This document shows positions 1 through 8,364 of a stretch of DNA of 64,000 nt, one piece after another. Made by a program: the position numbers and the translations under genes. The DNA is from Chlorobiota bacterium (GTDB lineage Bacteria; Bacteroidota; Ignavibacteria; OLB7). Position 1 is the first letter of the stretch. Each line of letters begins with the position of its first letter. The stretch is from NCBI GenBank assembly GCA_028287785.1, contig JAQBOZ010000009.1:62001-126000 (forward strand), read 5' to 3'. The notes beneath the pieces were generated by a model that was not told the origin of the DNA, searched no databases, and worked only from the letters and a program-made list of their open reading frames with translations.

Positions 1-322
1 CACTGCTCTGTCCGCCGATGATGTAGATCTTTCCGCCGATCGCCGCGGCGTATCCGCCGTAACGTGCTCCGGGAAGGTTAGCTACTGCCGACCAGGTGGT
101 TGCGCCAGTCGCAAGCGACTGGGCGGAGGTGAGGTACGCGGTGGAGGAAACTCCGCCGAATACGTAGAGCTTTCCATTCAGAAAGGTGGTCTGCGGCCAG
201 TTGCGCTCCGTGGTCTGGCTTGGCAACGCGGTCCACTGTGCCGAGGCCGTGTTGGCCCCCAAGGCGAGCAGTAGTGCCAACGCGGCTCCACCGCGCCGGA
301 TTCTTTGGTAAGCATGCGACAT
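1..322 (-). CDS. Secreted kelch-repeat protein, N-terminal part (runs off left edge)
   Basis: The frame opens at ATG 322 and stays open to the window edge (107 codons). It begins with a clear signal peptide: basic MSHAYQRIRRGG, a Leu/Ala-rich core and an AxA-type site before QWTALP. Two kelch-type blade motifs follow, YVFGGVSSTAYLTSAQ and a second ending KIYIIGG, with the usual hydrophobic-then-GG pattern and a W between repeats. Kelch repeats form beta-propellers, so an exported or surface propeller is likely. The C-terminus is outside the window, so any sorting domain is unknown. Family fit is good but the ligand cannot be inferred. Confidence 0.8.
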   Translation of the reverse strand, partial: MSHAYQRIRRGGAALALLLALGANTASAQWTALPSQTTERNWPQTTFLNGKLYVFGGVSSTAYLTSAQSLATGATTWSAVANLPGARYGGYAAAIGGKIYIIGGQSS

Positions 323-503
323 GCAGTTACTCCAGGGTTAATGGAAAATTATATGGTTGGGTACCAGGAGAAATTTCGTTGTAACACTCATCGATTGTAT
401 TGGAAACTTCATCGTCTGCGATGAAGCGGGGGGATCTCAGAACGCAAGGTTAACAAAGCATGACGACATACTCAACAAGTTTTTACAGATCGGTGATATG
501 TGG

Positions 504-540
504 GCCTCTTTGCTGTACTTGGTAGGTACAGCAAAGAGGC
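504..540. terminator. Perfect 15-bp inverted repeat between two minus-strand genes
   Basis: Arms 504-518 (GCCTCTTTGCTGTAC) and 526-540 are exact reverse complements around a 7-nt loop. It lies 20 nt past the stop of the gene at 561-1058, where a terminator would sit, but no T-tract follows on either strand. The rest of 323-560 holds no credible gene. Confidence 0.55.
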
Positions 541-560
541 TCTAATCGTAAAATATACGC

Positions 561-1058
561 TTAACTAAAGATTATAACGTGAATGCACCCAGACTCATCA
601 TACCAAGCCGCATAATGGATACAGATGAATCCACAGGCTGTGTTCTTACATTGATAAGGGTAAATGTAGGAAGCATTTGTAGGATCTGGCGCAGTGCTGC
701 TGTTGCCGACAGTAAGATCGAAGTCCGATGAACATGGAGACGGTGCATTCATATGAAGGTGAATGCCCGAAACGGGAGGATGAGATAATGGGAGACTAGT
801 TGCTTGTGCGTCAGTCACCGCCCCGCTAAAAGTCTGATGCTGAGAAGACTCAGACGTTCCTCCATTGTAATAATAGCTCAATGTGAATGTTCTGGTATCG
901 GGAACACTCGTGTCTTCCCAACCAGCGATGGTAACAACCGTTTGACAAGGGCCCAACTGAGCTGAGGCGTTAGAGGAGGCTGTTAGCCAGCCAAATCCCG
1001 CAACCAGAAAGATGAAGAGGATAGTAGACCTGCGGGACATCGTAGGCAAAAAATTCAT
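561..1058 (-). CDS. Small secreted Cys-containing protein, unrecognised
   Basis: I do not recognise this protein. ATG 1058 was chosen because MNFLPTMSRRSTILFIFLV gives a good signal peptide ending near SNASA; ATG 1040 is an alternative and the frame also extends upstream. The mature part (about 130 residues) is rich in Ser/Thr/Tyr and has seven Cys: early PCQ, a middle PCSSD, a cluster in YQCKNTACGFICIH, and SGCI near the end. That suggests disulfides in an exported domain. It follows hscA on the same strand but does not look like a ferredoxin, the usual gene at that place. Base composition is visibly AT-richer than the neighbours, which hints at separate origin. Confidence 0.6.
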   Translation of the reverse strand: MNFLPTMSRRSTILFIFLVAGFGWLTASSNASAQLGPCQTVVTIAGWEDTSVPDTRTFTLSYYYNGGTSESSQHQTFSGAVTDAQATSLPLSHPPVSGIHLHMNAPSPCSSDFDLTVGNSSTAPDPTNASYIYPYQCKNTACGFICIHYAAWYDESGCIHVIIFS

Positions 1059-1189
1059 ATAGAAAGCCTTAAAAAATGAAGAGGTATTGGGTTCCTCAGC
1101 CTGAATAGCCTGAATCAGGGCATATCCTAATGTACGCAATCCAGGTTCTTATATCTAGGTCATATCTAATAAGTAAGATTGTTCTTATA

Positions 1190-3052
1190 TCAGACTTCCT
1201 CGATCTTCTTCTGCCCGATTCCCTTCTGAACCGAATCGTTCATCACCCGCTGGGCAAGGGGCTCGGTGACGTGGTCCAGCTCCTCGGTGATCTCCCGTAT
1301 CAGCCGGTGATCTCCTCCATGCATGGCCTCACGCATCCGGCCGATGATCTCCTCGATCCGCTCCCGTTCGCCGGCCTCCACCAGATCGGCATGCTTTTCA
1401 ACGGTCTTCGTCGCGGCCTGGATCAGGGTTTCCGCCTCGGTCCGCGCCTCCACCACCATTCGCTCGTTGATATCGTCCTGTGCCCGCTCGATCGACTCCC
1501 GCAGCATCCGCTCCACTTCATCCTCGGTCAGCCCGTAGCTCGGACGAACGTCGATCTCCTGCTCGGTGCCGGTACGCATATCCTTCGCCTTGACCCGGAG
1601 AATCCCGTCGGCGTCGATCGTGAAGGCCACTTCGATCTTCGGCATCCCCGCCGGAAGCGGAGGGAGGGGGCCAAGCGTAAACGCGGCAAGCTGGCGATTG
1701 TCCCGCACGAACTCCCGCTCTCCCTGATAAACATTGATGTTGATCCCGGTCTGGTTGTCAACGAACGTGGTGTAGTGATCGCGCACCTGCGTCGGGATGG
1801 TGGTGTTCCGCGGGATCAGCACGGACATCATTCCGCCGACGGTTTCGATGCCGAGCGAGAGCGGAACCACGTCCAGCAGCAGCGTGTCGCGACGGTTGCC
1901 GCTGAGCACGTCCGCCTGGATCGCGGCCCCAAGCGCCACCACCTCGTCAGGGTTGAGGGAATCGAACGGCTCGCGCTCGAAGATCTCTCCCACCCTCTGT
2001 TTCACCAACGGCATCCGCGTCGATCCTCCCACCAGCACCACGGCATCGATCCCGGCGGCGGCCAGCCCGGCGTCGCGGAGGGCGCGTCGGCACGGCTCCA
2101 TCGTCCGTTCGATGATCGGCCCGGCGATCTCCTCAAGCTCATCCCTGCGGAACGCCCGATGGAATGTCACAGCATGATCGGCAAGGGTAAACTCCATCGC
2201 GATTTCCTCCGCCGTCGAAAGCGCCTGCTTTGCACGCTCCGCGGCATCGCGGATCTGCTGAAGCTCCTGCGGTGTCACCTCCGCCACGCCGTGCTGCTCC
2301 GCAAGCTCGGATCGCAGGCGGGTCATGATCGCCTGATCGATATCATCTCCTCCGAGATATGTGTCGCCGCCGGTAGCCAGAACCTGATAGACGCCCCCTT
2401 CAAGCCGGAGGATGGAGATATCGAACGTCCCGCCGCCAAGGTCGTAGACGGCGACGGTTCCCTTCCGTTCCTGATCGAGCCCGTATGCCAGCGCCGCCGC
2501 GGTCGGCTCGTTGAGAATGCGGAGGACATCGAGCCCCGCCAGCTTTCCGGCGTCCTTGGTTGCCTGCCGCTGGGCATCGTTGAAATATGCGGGGACGGTG
2601 ATCACCGCGGCCGTCACCGTCTCGCCGAAATGCTCCTCGGCCCGCGCCTTCAGATCGCGGAGGATCATCGCTGAAAGCTCGATCGGCGTATACTCCGTCC
2701 CGGCGATCTCCACTCGTACCAGCCCCTCGCGCCGGGGCGCAAGGCGGTAGGAGAGAAGGTGGGTATCCCGCTCCACATCGTTATATGATTTTCCCATCAG
2801 CCGCTTCACGGAGTAGACAGTCTTCTCCGTATCGGTGAAGAGATGTTCCTTCGCTCTGCGCCCAACCACAACATCACCCTGGCCCAGGACCGCGATCACC
2901 GACGGCACGATGCCATCGCCGTCGGCGCCGATGACGCCCGGCTGATCGTGCTCGTCGATATACGCCACCAGCGAGTTGGTGGTCCCGAGGTCGATGCCGA
3001 CAACGCGACGCTTGCGGCCGGGTCCAAGATCAATCTGAAGGAGAGAAGCCAT
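1190..3052 (-). CDS. hscA: Fe-S assembly Hsp70-type chaperone HscA
   Basis: HscA is the specialised Hsp70 that binds the LPPVK loop of IscU and, with HscB, drives cluster release by ATP hydrolysis. The 620-residue product (from ATG 3052) matches the family length of about 616 rather than longer DnaK. Visible Hsp70 signatures are [14 protein letters not shown] near residue 17, [20 protein letters not shown], a [10 protein letters not shown] motif, and [11 protein letters not shown]. The substrate domain and a helical lid follow. It is last in the isc operon, 84 nt after hscB. IscU in the same operon keeps LPPVK, supporting HscA over a general DnaK. An upstream in-frame start at 3106 would only add an unconserved tail. 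Confidence 0.93.
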   Translation of the reverse strand: MASLLQIDLGPGRKRRVVGIDLGTTNSLVAYIDEHDQPGVIGADGDGIVPSVIAVLGQGDVVVGRRAKEHLFTDTEKTVYSVKRLMGKSYNDVERDTHLLSYRLAPRREGLVRVEIAGTEYTPIELSAMILRDLKARAEEHFGETVTAAVITVPAYFNDAQRQATKDAGKLAGLDVLRILNEPTAAALAYGLDQERKGTVAVYDLGGGTFDISILRLEGGVYQVLATGGDTYLGGDDIDQAIMTRLRSELAEQHGVAEVTPQELQQIRDAAERAKQALSTAEEIAMEFTLADHAVTFHRAFRRDELEEIAGPIIERTMEPCRRALRDAGLAAAGIDAVVLVGGSTRMPLVKQRVGEIFEREPFDSLNPDEVVALGAAIQADVLSGNRRDTLLLDVVPLSLGIETVGGMMSVLIPRNTTIPTQVRDHYTTFVDNQTGININVYQGEREFVRDNRQLAAFTLGPLPPLPAGMPKIEVAFTIDADGILRVKAKDMRTGTEQEIDVRPSYGLTEDEVERMLRESIERAQDDINERMVVEARTEAETLIQAATKTVEKHADLVEAGERERIEEIIGRMREAMHGGDHRLIREITEELDHVTEPLAQRVMNDSVQKGIGQKKIEEV

Positions 3053-3136
3053 GATGCTATCTGTTGAAGTCGTACGAATGGGAGAGTTATACCTGCGGAG
3101 AAACAATCGCGGTCGTCATCGTTGAGCGACGCGGGT

Positions 3137-3724
3137 TCAATGGCGGACTCCCTGGCCCCCACGAACGGCGGCATCGATGGTCGCCAGAAGCGTGCGGAGG
3201 TAGTTTCGCGTGTTGAGCAGGGTGTTGAGCCGGGTCAGGAGGTTTCTGCGGGCGTCGGCATCGCCGCCGTCGGCAATGCCGTCCCACTCCGTTGCCAGGG
3301 CATCGAGCGTTCCATCGAGATCGCCCATCTTGGTCTTCAGCCGTGCCTCGATATCGAGCAGTTCCCCCTGAAGCGCCGCTTTCCTGGATTCATCCACCTC
3401 GGAGCCAGCGTCGGCGATCTTCTCCTGCATCTCCATAACCTCCATCAGGAGGGCGGGGGGGATCTTCTTCTTTTCGCTTTCCGGCAGATCCGGCCATTCA
3501 AGCCAGAGGAGATGGCGGGCGCGCTCGTTCCGGTCCTTCAGCGTCCTGTACGCCTGATTCAGGACGCTCGACTGTTCCAGGCTCGTCTGGCGGCCAGGCT
3601 CTTCATCATGCGTATGAAAATCGGGATGATACTTCCGGCTGAGATCGAAATATCTCCTCTGAAGTTCGCCGGCATCAAGCGAGAGGCGTCGTGGAAAGCC
3701 CATGAAGGCGAAGTAGTCTTCCAT
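3137..3724 (-). CDS. hscB: Fe-S co-chaperone HscB (J-domain protein)
   Basis: HscB delivers IscU to HscA and stimulates its ATPase. The 195-residue product has an N-terminal J domain with the essential HPD triad at residues 33-35 (RKYHPDF), then a C-terminal three-helix bundle of charged helices, as in known HscB. ATG 3724 was chosen because MEDYFAFMGFP aligns with the conserved MDYF start of the family. A GTG at 3781 would overlap the stop of the preceding gene by 4 nt (GTGA), so translational coupling from there is a real alternative. It lies between an unrecognised operon gene and hscA. Confidence 0.92.
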   Translation of the reverse strand: MEDYFAFMGFPRRLSLDAGELQRRYFDLSRKYHPDFHTHDEEPGRQTSLEQSSVLNQAYRTLKDRNERARHLLWLEWPDLPESEKKKIPPALLMEVMEMQEKIADAGSEVDESRKAALQGELLDIEARLKTKMGDLDGTLDALATEWDGIADGGDADARRNLLTRLNTLLNTRNYLRTLLATIDAAVRGGQGVRH

Positions 3725-3777
3725 AATCGGGATGGATCGGAGTTGAACTGGAGAACCGTTTTCAATCGCCGCGGCGA

Positions 3778-4167
3778 TCACTCATCATCATCCAGATCGT
3801 CCAGCAGGTCGATCGCCTTGTCAACCTCGTCGTCGATCTGTTTGGCGATGCGCTCGGCCAGCTTGTAGAGGCGCAGAAGGGCTTCGCTGGAGGAGGCGGG
3901 GAGATTGTCGTGGGAGATCCTGAAGACGATCTCGCCGGTTTCGTTCCGCATCGTCAGGACGTACTTGTAGTTCTCCTTGATGCGGCGGAGGGTAAAGGTC
4001 GCCTTTCCCCGGAGCGATGCCACATATTCATCATGCTCGTCGCCAAGCTCCCAGATGATCTTCCGTTCCACCGTCCGGGTATGGAGCTTGTCGACAAGGA
4101 CGTCGTAATTCGGATCGACGTCGTACTCTCGGGCGTTATCGTTCGGGGTTATAGGATGTTCTTCCAT
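3778..4167 (-). CDS. Unrecognised isc-operon protein X3
   Basis: This is a 129-residue acidic protein between iscA and hscB. ATG 4167 gives MEEHPITPNDNAREYDV; an open frame continues to 4317 but looks like 5'-leader sequence. The first half reads as a short beta-rich unit (IIWELGDEHDEYVASLRGK, then FTLRRIKENYKYVLTMRN, then GEIVFRI), followed by one long amphipathic helix and a DDLDDDE tail. There are no Cys and no metal motif, so it is unlikely to carry a cluster itself. Its stop overlaps the possible GTG start of hscB. An adaptor or regulatory role in Fe-S assembly is inference from position only. Confidence 0.75.
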   Translation of the reverse strand: MEEHPITPNDNAREYDVDPNYDVLVDKLHTRTVERKIIWELGDEHDEYVASLRGKATFTLRRIKENYKYVLTMRNETGEIVFRISHDNLPASSSEALLRLYKLAERIAKQIDDEVDKAIDLLDDLDDDE

Positions 4168-4325
4168 GTCAGTCCGGAAAAAATCAAGGTATGATTGTGA
4201 AGCGCTCGCGCTCACCGATTCGTAGCCGATGAATCGCCGCCAAAACAAAGGCGGAATGTTGATACACTCCGCCCCGTTACTATCTCGAGTGCGTATGCGA
4301 TACAAGCCGTCTCGCAACCGCGCGA

Positions 4326-4700
4326 TCAGACACCGAAGCTGGAACCGCAGCCGCAGGTTTTTGCAGCCTGCGGGTTGTTGAAGACGAACCCGCGTCCGTT
4401 CAGGCCATCGGTGAAATCGAGCTGCGTCCCCATCAGGTAGAAGAGGCTCTTTCCGTCGATGAACATTCTGACGCCGTCCTGTTCCAGCAGCTTGTCCCCC
4501 TCGCGCTTCTCGGCGTCGAATCCGAGCGTGTAGCTCAGGCCGGAGCAGCCGCCCCCCTTCACGCCGACGCGAAGGCCGTAGGTCTCGGGAATGCTGTTCT
4601 GCTCCATGATCTTCCTGACCTCGGCCACGGCCTTTTCGGTGAGGACAATGGAGCTGTTCGACTGGGTTTCCGTCGGCTCGTTGATCTCTATATCCTGCAT
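4326..4700 (-). CDS. iscA: A-type Fe-S carrier IscA/ErpA
   Basis: A-type carriers accept clusters from IscU and pass them to apo-proteins. The 124-residue product has the three invariant Cys: C52 in GGGCSGLSY, and C116 and C118 in the KTCGCGSSF tail. ATG 4700 is chosen over the in-frame GTG at 4709 because a strong AAGGAG (4709-4714) sits 8 nt upstream of the ATG and overlaps the GTG. The first 18 residues are a non-conserved extension. The Pro/Glu/Thr start and the TCGCGSSF end would also fit ErpA; the isc context favours IscA. Confidence 0.92.
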   Translation of the reverse strand: MQDIEINEPTETQSNSSIVLTEKAVAEVRKIMEQNSIPETYGLRVGVKGGGCSGLSYTLGFDAEKREGDKLLEQDGVRMFIDGKSLFYLMGTQLDFTDGLNGRGFVFNNPQAAKTCGCGSSFGV

Positions 4701-4802
4701 GATATTCACTCCTTATAGGGCGTAACGGAATGGATTGCCGGCCCGCCGGTCAGGGCCATTCCGTTATGAATTTCTTGATAGCTGTTCAATCCGTCCGATT
4801 CC

Positions 4803-5213
4803 TCAGGCCACGGCCTCGGCCGGGTGTGCCTGCGCCTGCTTCTTCTTGTAGTCCTCGATCGCCGCCTTGATTGCGTCCTCGGCCAGCACCGAGCAGTGGA
4901 TCTTTACGGGCGGGAGGTTCAGGTCGGCAACGATCTGTGTGTTCTTGATCGCGGCGGCCTCTTCCACGTTCTTCCCCTTGATAAGCTCCGTGGCATAGCT
5001 CGATGATGCGATCGCCGAGCCACAGCCGAACGTCTTGAACTTCGCGTCCTCGATCACTCCGGTCTCCGGGTTGATCTTCAACTGAAGGCGCATTACGTCG
5101 CCGCACTCCGGCGCGCCGACCAGACCCGTGCCGACAGTGCTGTCGTTCGGGTCGAGTGTGCCCACGTTGCGCGGGTTGTTATAATGGTCGATGACCTTTT
5201 CTGAGTATGCCAT
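4803..5213 (-). CDS. iscU: Fe-S cluster scaffold IscU
   Basis: IscU is the scaffold on which IscS-derived sulfur and iron are built into [2Fe-2S]/[4Fe-4S] clusters. The 136-residue product has the ligands C37 and D39 (APECGDVM), C64 (TFGCGSA), H106 and C107 (KIHCSV). Residues 100-104 are LPPVK, the loop recognised by HscA, so the chaperone system encoded in the same operon should act on it. The start MAYSEKVIDHYNNPRNVG is canonical. AGAGGAG lies about 11 nt upstream. A Gln/Ala-rich tail of about 10 residues is slightly longer than usual. Confidence 0.97.
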   Translation of the reverse strand: MAYSEKVIDHYNNPRNVGTLDPNDSTVGTGLVGAPECGDVMRLQLKINPETGVIEDAKFKTFGCGSAIASSSYATELIKGKNVEEAAAIKNTQIVADLNLPPVKIHCSVLAEDAIKAAIEDYKKKQAQAHPAEAVA

Positions 5214-5309
5214 TGCTACGATTCTCCTCTGAGTGAATCACTCTGTTGTTCTATCATCTTCTGCATAGACGAATGGCGAGCGGTAAACGCGTTGTCGCCA
5301 GCGTCATTG

Positions 5310-5708
5310 TTATTCTTTGGAAAGAACGTTCGGGTCGTTCTCCTGGCTGGAGCTTCCCGCGCCGGCGTCCGGCGGGGGAGTGCCATACGGGACCTGGGCG
5401 CGAAGCCGGGCCTCGTCGGTTCCCAGATCTGGCGCATCCTGAAGCGATGACGCCGCCACACCTCCGGTCAGCAACTCCGAAACCTCGGTCTCGCCGGGGG
5501 GAACCACTGTTGTCTGAGGCGCGTTCGGGTCGGCGTTATGACGCTGTTCCTCGGCGGGAACTCCGGCCGGTTCGGCTTTCTCGGCGGGGGAGATATGCCC
5601 GGCTGCCGGCTGCGTTCCCGCCGCCGGCGCCCGCGTCCCCGGATCGGGCTTATCGCCCGGCGCCCCGGTTTCCCCCATCGTCTCGTCGTTGTTCAGTATA
5701 TCGGCCAT
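5310..5708 (-). CDS. Unrecognised low-complexity isc-operon protein X2
   Basis: This 132-residue protein is Pro/Ala/Gly/Glu-rich and almost certainly disordered: it has no signal peptide, no Cys and no hydrophobic core. It begins MADILNNDETMGETGAPG and ends with ENDPNVLSKE. A good Shine-Dalgarno (GGGAGG, about 7-8 nt before ATG 5708) and a gap of only 4 nt after the preceding X1 gene argue that it is translated, probably coupled to X1. It lies just upstream of iscU. No function can be assigned. It could be a flexible partner of X1, whose C-terminus is also Ala/Pro-rich. Confidence 0.65.
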   Translation of the reverse strand: MADILNNDETMGETGAPGDKPDPGTRAPAAGTQPAAGHISPAEKAEPAGVPAEEQRHNADPNAPQTTVVPPGETEVSELLTGGVAASSLQDAPDLGTDEARLRAQVPYGTPPPDAGAGSSSQENDPNVLSKE

Positions 5709-5712
5709 CGTT

Positions 5713-6234
5713 CTATCCTCCCTCGGCTTCGCGTTTGGCCTTTGCCGCGGCCATCCTGGCCTGCAACTCGGCGATCTTCGCGGCCTTCTCCGGATCGGTT
5801 CCGGGGGGGACGTGAAGCTTCGGAGCGGCGCCGGATGCCGCCGCGGCCGGTGTTGCGGCGGCAGGAGCAGCGGGAGCCGCCGGTGCCTTCGCTGCGGGGG
5901 CGGCCGGCGCCGGCTTCGGCTTCGGGGCCTCCTGCACCGGTTCCACGTAGAACTCGCCGGCGTAATATTCCGGCATGTTCAACTCGAATGTCTGGCGGTT
6001 GATCCGCTTTACAAGCCCTCGGTTCTCCCACGCATCGATCACTTCCTTCGTAACCTTCTCCATATCCGCGTACGATACCTTGGTCTGGCTTTCCTTCAAA
6101 TATCTCCAGAGCCCGTACTGAAAGTCCCGGAAGAAAATGTTCGACTTGTGATAGAACTCATACCGGTTCGACTTCATAAAGTCGAGAAACGGCTTCGGGT
6201 CCTTCTTGACCGTCCTGACATCCAGATGTTCCAT
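5713..6234 (-). CDS. Unrecognised isc-operon protein X1 with Ala/Pro/Lys-rich tail
   Basis: This 173-residue protein lies between iscS and iscU. ATG 6234 was chosen because AGGA lies 6 nt upstream and the longer frame adds an unconserved-looking leader. Residues 1-95 form a compact, aromatic and basic domain (FLDFMKSNRYEFYHK, FFRDFQYGLWRYLKE, VTKEVIDAWENRGLVKRI) that reads like three or four helices, perhaps a winged-helix-like fold. Residues 103-140 are an Ala/Pro/Lys linker. Residues 147-173 form a charged coiled-coil-like helix (AAKIAELQARMAAAKAKRE). There are no Cys. A role in cysteine desulfurase or scaffold handling is inference from gene order only. Confidence 0.78.
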   Translation of the reverse strand: MEHLDVRTVKKDPKPFLDFMKSNRYEFYHKSNIFFRDFQYGLWRYLKESQTKVSYADMEKVTKEVIDAWENRGLVKRINRQTFELNMPEYYAGEFYVEPVQEAPKPKPAPAAPAAKAPAAPAAPAAATPAAAASGAAPKLHVPPGTDPEKAAKIAELQARMAAAKAKREAEGG

Positions 6235-6380
6235 GGATCCTGTTCTGGTTAGGTTAGAATTGCCGCCGATGATTCCGACATGTGCCAGGGTTGCGCGCGC
6301 GACCGATGCCGGATCGGGGAGATAGAGGAGGGGGAAGTATACCACGATCTCCGCTATCCACCATCAGCCGGCCGGTGCTT

Positions 6381-7610
6381 CTAGTGATGCGCCCACTCGA
6401 CGCTCTTCAGGTCGATTCCCAGCTTCGCCATTTCGTACAGCGGCGACATCTCGCGCAGCTTGTTGACCGCCTCGATCACCTGATTCAGCGTGTAGTCGAT
6501 CTCCTCCTCGGTCGTAAACCGGCCGATGCCGAAACGGATCGACGTATGAGCCAGATCCTCGCCGACGCCGAGCGCCTTCAGGATATAGCTTGGTTCGAGC
6601 GAGGCCGAAGTGCATGCGGAGCCGGAGGAAACCGCGATATCCCTGATCCCCATCATCATCGCCTCGCCTTCGACATAGGCGAAGGAGACGTTGAGATTTC
6701 CCGGAAGGCGCTGCTCGTTCTTCTCCAGCGGATCGGGGCCGTTGATGTAGAGCTCATCGAGCGATTCCTTCAGCTTCGTCCAGAGCTTGTCGCGCAGTGT
6801 GCGCGCATGGGCGATATCCTGCTCCATCTCCGCCATCGCAAGCTCGAGCGCCTTGCCGAAGCCGACGATGCCGGGCACGTTCAGCGTGCCGGAACGCATG
6901 CCGCGCTCGTGGCCGCCGCCATCCATCTGCGCGACCAGGCGCACGCGCGGCTTCCGCTTCCGCACGTAGAGCGCTCCGCAGCCCTTCGGGCCGTACATCT
7001 TGTGGCCGGTGAACGAGGCCAGATCCACATTCATCTCCTCCACGTTGAACGGCACCTTGCCGATCGTCTGCGTGGCGTCGGTGTGGAACAGGACGCCGTG
7101 CTCGCGGCAGATGGCGCCGATCGACTTGATATCCTGAAGCGTTCCGATCTCGTTGTTGCCGTGCATCACGGAGACCAGGATCGTCTTGTCGGTGATCGCC
7201 TCGCGAAGGCGGTCCAGCTCGACAAAGCCCTCCTTGTCCACCGGCAGGTAGGTCACACGGAACCCGTCGCGCTCCAGCGCCTTGCAGGTATCGATCACTG
7301 CCTTGTGCTCGGTGGTCACCGTGATGATGTGATCCCCCTTCGGGCGATACATATGGGCGACACCCTTGATGGCGAGATTGTCCGACTCGGTGGCCCCGGA
7401 CGTGAAGACGATCTCCTTCGGGTCCGCGCCGATCGCCCTGGCGATCGTTTCCCGTGCGCCCTCGACGGCCGCCTCCGCCTCCCAGCCGAACTCATGGTTG
7501 CGGCTTGCGGCGTTGCCGAAAATGTCGGTGAAGTAGGGGAGCATCGCCTCCAGGACCCGCGGGTCCATCGGCGTTGTCGCGTTGTTGTCGAGATAAATAG
7601 GGATCTTCAT
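6381..7610 (-). CDS. iscS: Cysteine desulfurase IscS
   Basis: IscS is a PLP enzyme that converts cysteine to alanine and forms a persulfide for Fe-S and thiolation pathways. The 409-residue product carries PLP-Lys K204 in [13 protein letters not shown]102 in TTEHKAV, and the persulfide Cys C333 in [13 protein letters not shown] on the long flexible loop of group I desulfurases. The C-terminus [21 protein letters not shown] is almost identical to the IscU-binding tail of classical IscS, so this is IscS rather than NifS or SufS. It lies 56 nt after iscR and 146 nt before X1. Confidence 0.97.
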   Translation of the reverse strand: MKIPIYLDNNATTPMDPRVLEAMLPYFTDIFGNAASRNHEFGWEAEAAVEGARETIARAIGADPKEIVFTSGATESDNLAIKGVAHMYRPKGDHIITVTTEHKAVIDTCKALERDGFRVTYLPVDKEGFVELDRLREAITDKTILVSVMHGNNEIGTLQDIKSIGAICREHGVLFHTDATQTIGKVPFNVEEMNVDLASFTGHKMYGPKGCGALYVRKRKPRVRLVAQMDGGGHERGMRSGTLNVPGIVGFGKALELAMAEMEQDIAHARTLRDKLWTKLKESLDELYINGPDPLEKNEQRLPGNLNVSFAYVEGEAMMMGIRDIAVSSGSACTSASLEPSYILKALGVGEDLAHTSIRFGIGRFTTEEEIDYTLNQVIEAVNKLREMSPLYEMAKLGIDLKSVEWAHH

Positions 7611-7666
7611 AATGCTTGCTCTATCTGTTCCGAGATTGATAATTCTCTGTTGATCATCAGCTTCGT

Positions 7667-8062
7667 CTAGATCATCTCCGCGAGCGTCATCTGCGTGAAG
7701 GTCGAGGTGATCCGTGCCTGAAGACGGCGGAGGGGGTCCTTGATGGTACAGATATCATGCAGCGCGCAGGTGCCATGCTCAATGCACTCCACAAGCGCCT
7801 GATCCCCTTCGATCGCCGTGATCACATCCTGAATCGAAATCGCCGCCGGCGCCCTGCCGATCGAATAGCCGCCCCGCATTCCCTCGGTTGCCAGCGCAAG
7901 GCCGGCCCTGGAAAGCTGCGAAAGGGTCTTGGCGCACAGTTCCGCCGGCAGGCAGTATTCCTCGGCGATCTCCCTGGCCGTCGTCGATTCTCCCTCCGGC
8001 AGGAGGGCCAGGTGCCGCAGCGCGATCAACCCGTATTCGATCTTTTTTGACAGCCGTAACAT
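7667..8062 (-). CDS. iscR: Rrf2-family Fe-S sensing regulator IscR
   Basis: IscR represses the isc operon when it holds a [2Fe-2S] cluster. The 131-residue product has an N-terminal winged helix ([21 protein letters not shown] recognition region, then GGYSIGR wing) and three Cys spaced as in IscR, C93, C99 and C105 ([17 protein letters not shown]). In E. coli the fourth ligand is a His three residues after the last Cys; here that position is Lys 108, while His 102 lies between the second and third Cys, so the ligand set may differ. The gene is first in the operon, and an IscR-type palindrome lies 46 nt upstream of its start, which fits autoregulation. Confidence 0.92.
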   Translation of the reverse strand: MLRLSKKIEYGLIALRHLALLPEGESTTAREIAEEYCLPAELCAKTLSQLSRAGLALATEGMRGGYSIGRAPAAISIQDVITAIEGDQALVECIEHGTCALHDICTIKDPLRRLQARITSTFTQMTLAEMI

Positions 8063-8107
8063 CTTTTGCCTGCGCCCGCTTCATGGTTCAACCGAGGGAG
8101 AAACGAT

Positions 8108-8136
8108 CCAACTCCGACCAAATTGGTCCGAGTTGG
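8108..8136. promoter_or_regulatory. IscR type-1-like operator upstream of iscR
   Basis: Arms 8108-8121 (CCAACTCCGACCAA) and 8123-8136 (TTGGTCCGAGTTGG) form a 14-bp inverted repeat around one base with a single mismatch. The core GAC-N7-GTC has the same spacing as the E. coli IscR type-1 consensus. It overlaps the predicted transcription start of iscR, so binding would block the promoter. Confidence 0.8.
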
Positions 8137-8138
8137 GA

Positions 8139-8169
8139 CAAACATAGCGAGTTGCGCTTCTTCGGGCAA
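8139..8169 (-). promoter_or_regulatory. Bacteroidota-type promoter of the isc operon
   Basis: On the minus strand TATGTTTG (8139-8146) is an exact match to the TAnnTTTG -7 element, with TTG (8167-8169) 20 bp upstream as a -33 element. The predicted start, near 8132, falls inside the palindrome at 8108-8136. The rest of 8147-8364, between iscR and coaE, shows G-runs but no further gene. Confidence 0.7.
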
Positions 8170-8364
8170 GCGGAGGGGGGCACGGGGGGAGGAATTTTTT
8201 ATGTAAAAGCGTATCAGGCTGCCGGGCACATCGCCAGCGTATCCATTTCCCCGCTTCCGCGCCCTATCAAAACCACGCCGGTCGCCGTTTGCCTATATTA
8301 ATGGATTGTTCCGGCGGTTGGCCCGCGATCCGGGGATTCCGCTTCATCGATTCAGGGCGAGCTT

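Noticed and set aside
1130-2674. Long open frame on the plus strand opposite hscA (514 codons)
   Set aside because: Mirror frame of a GC-rich gene. The minus strand encodes a full Hsp70 with every motif, and the plus product is Arg/His/Leu-rich and unlike any family.
1190-3052. General chaperone DnaK
   Set aside because: Length, isc operon position beside hscB, and IscU LPPVK point to HscA.
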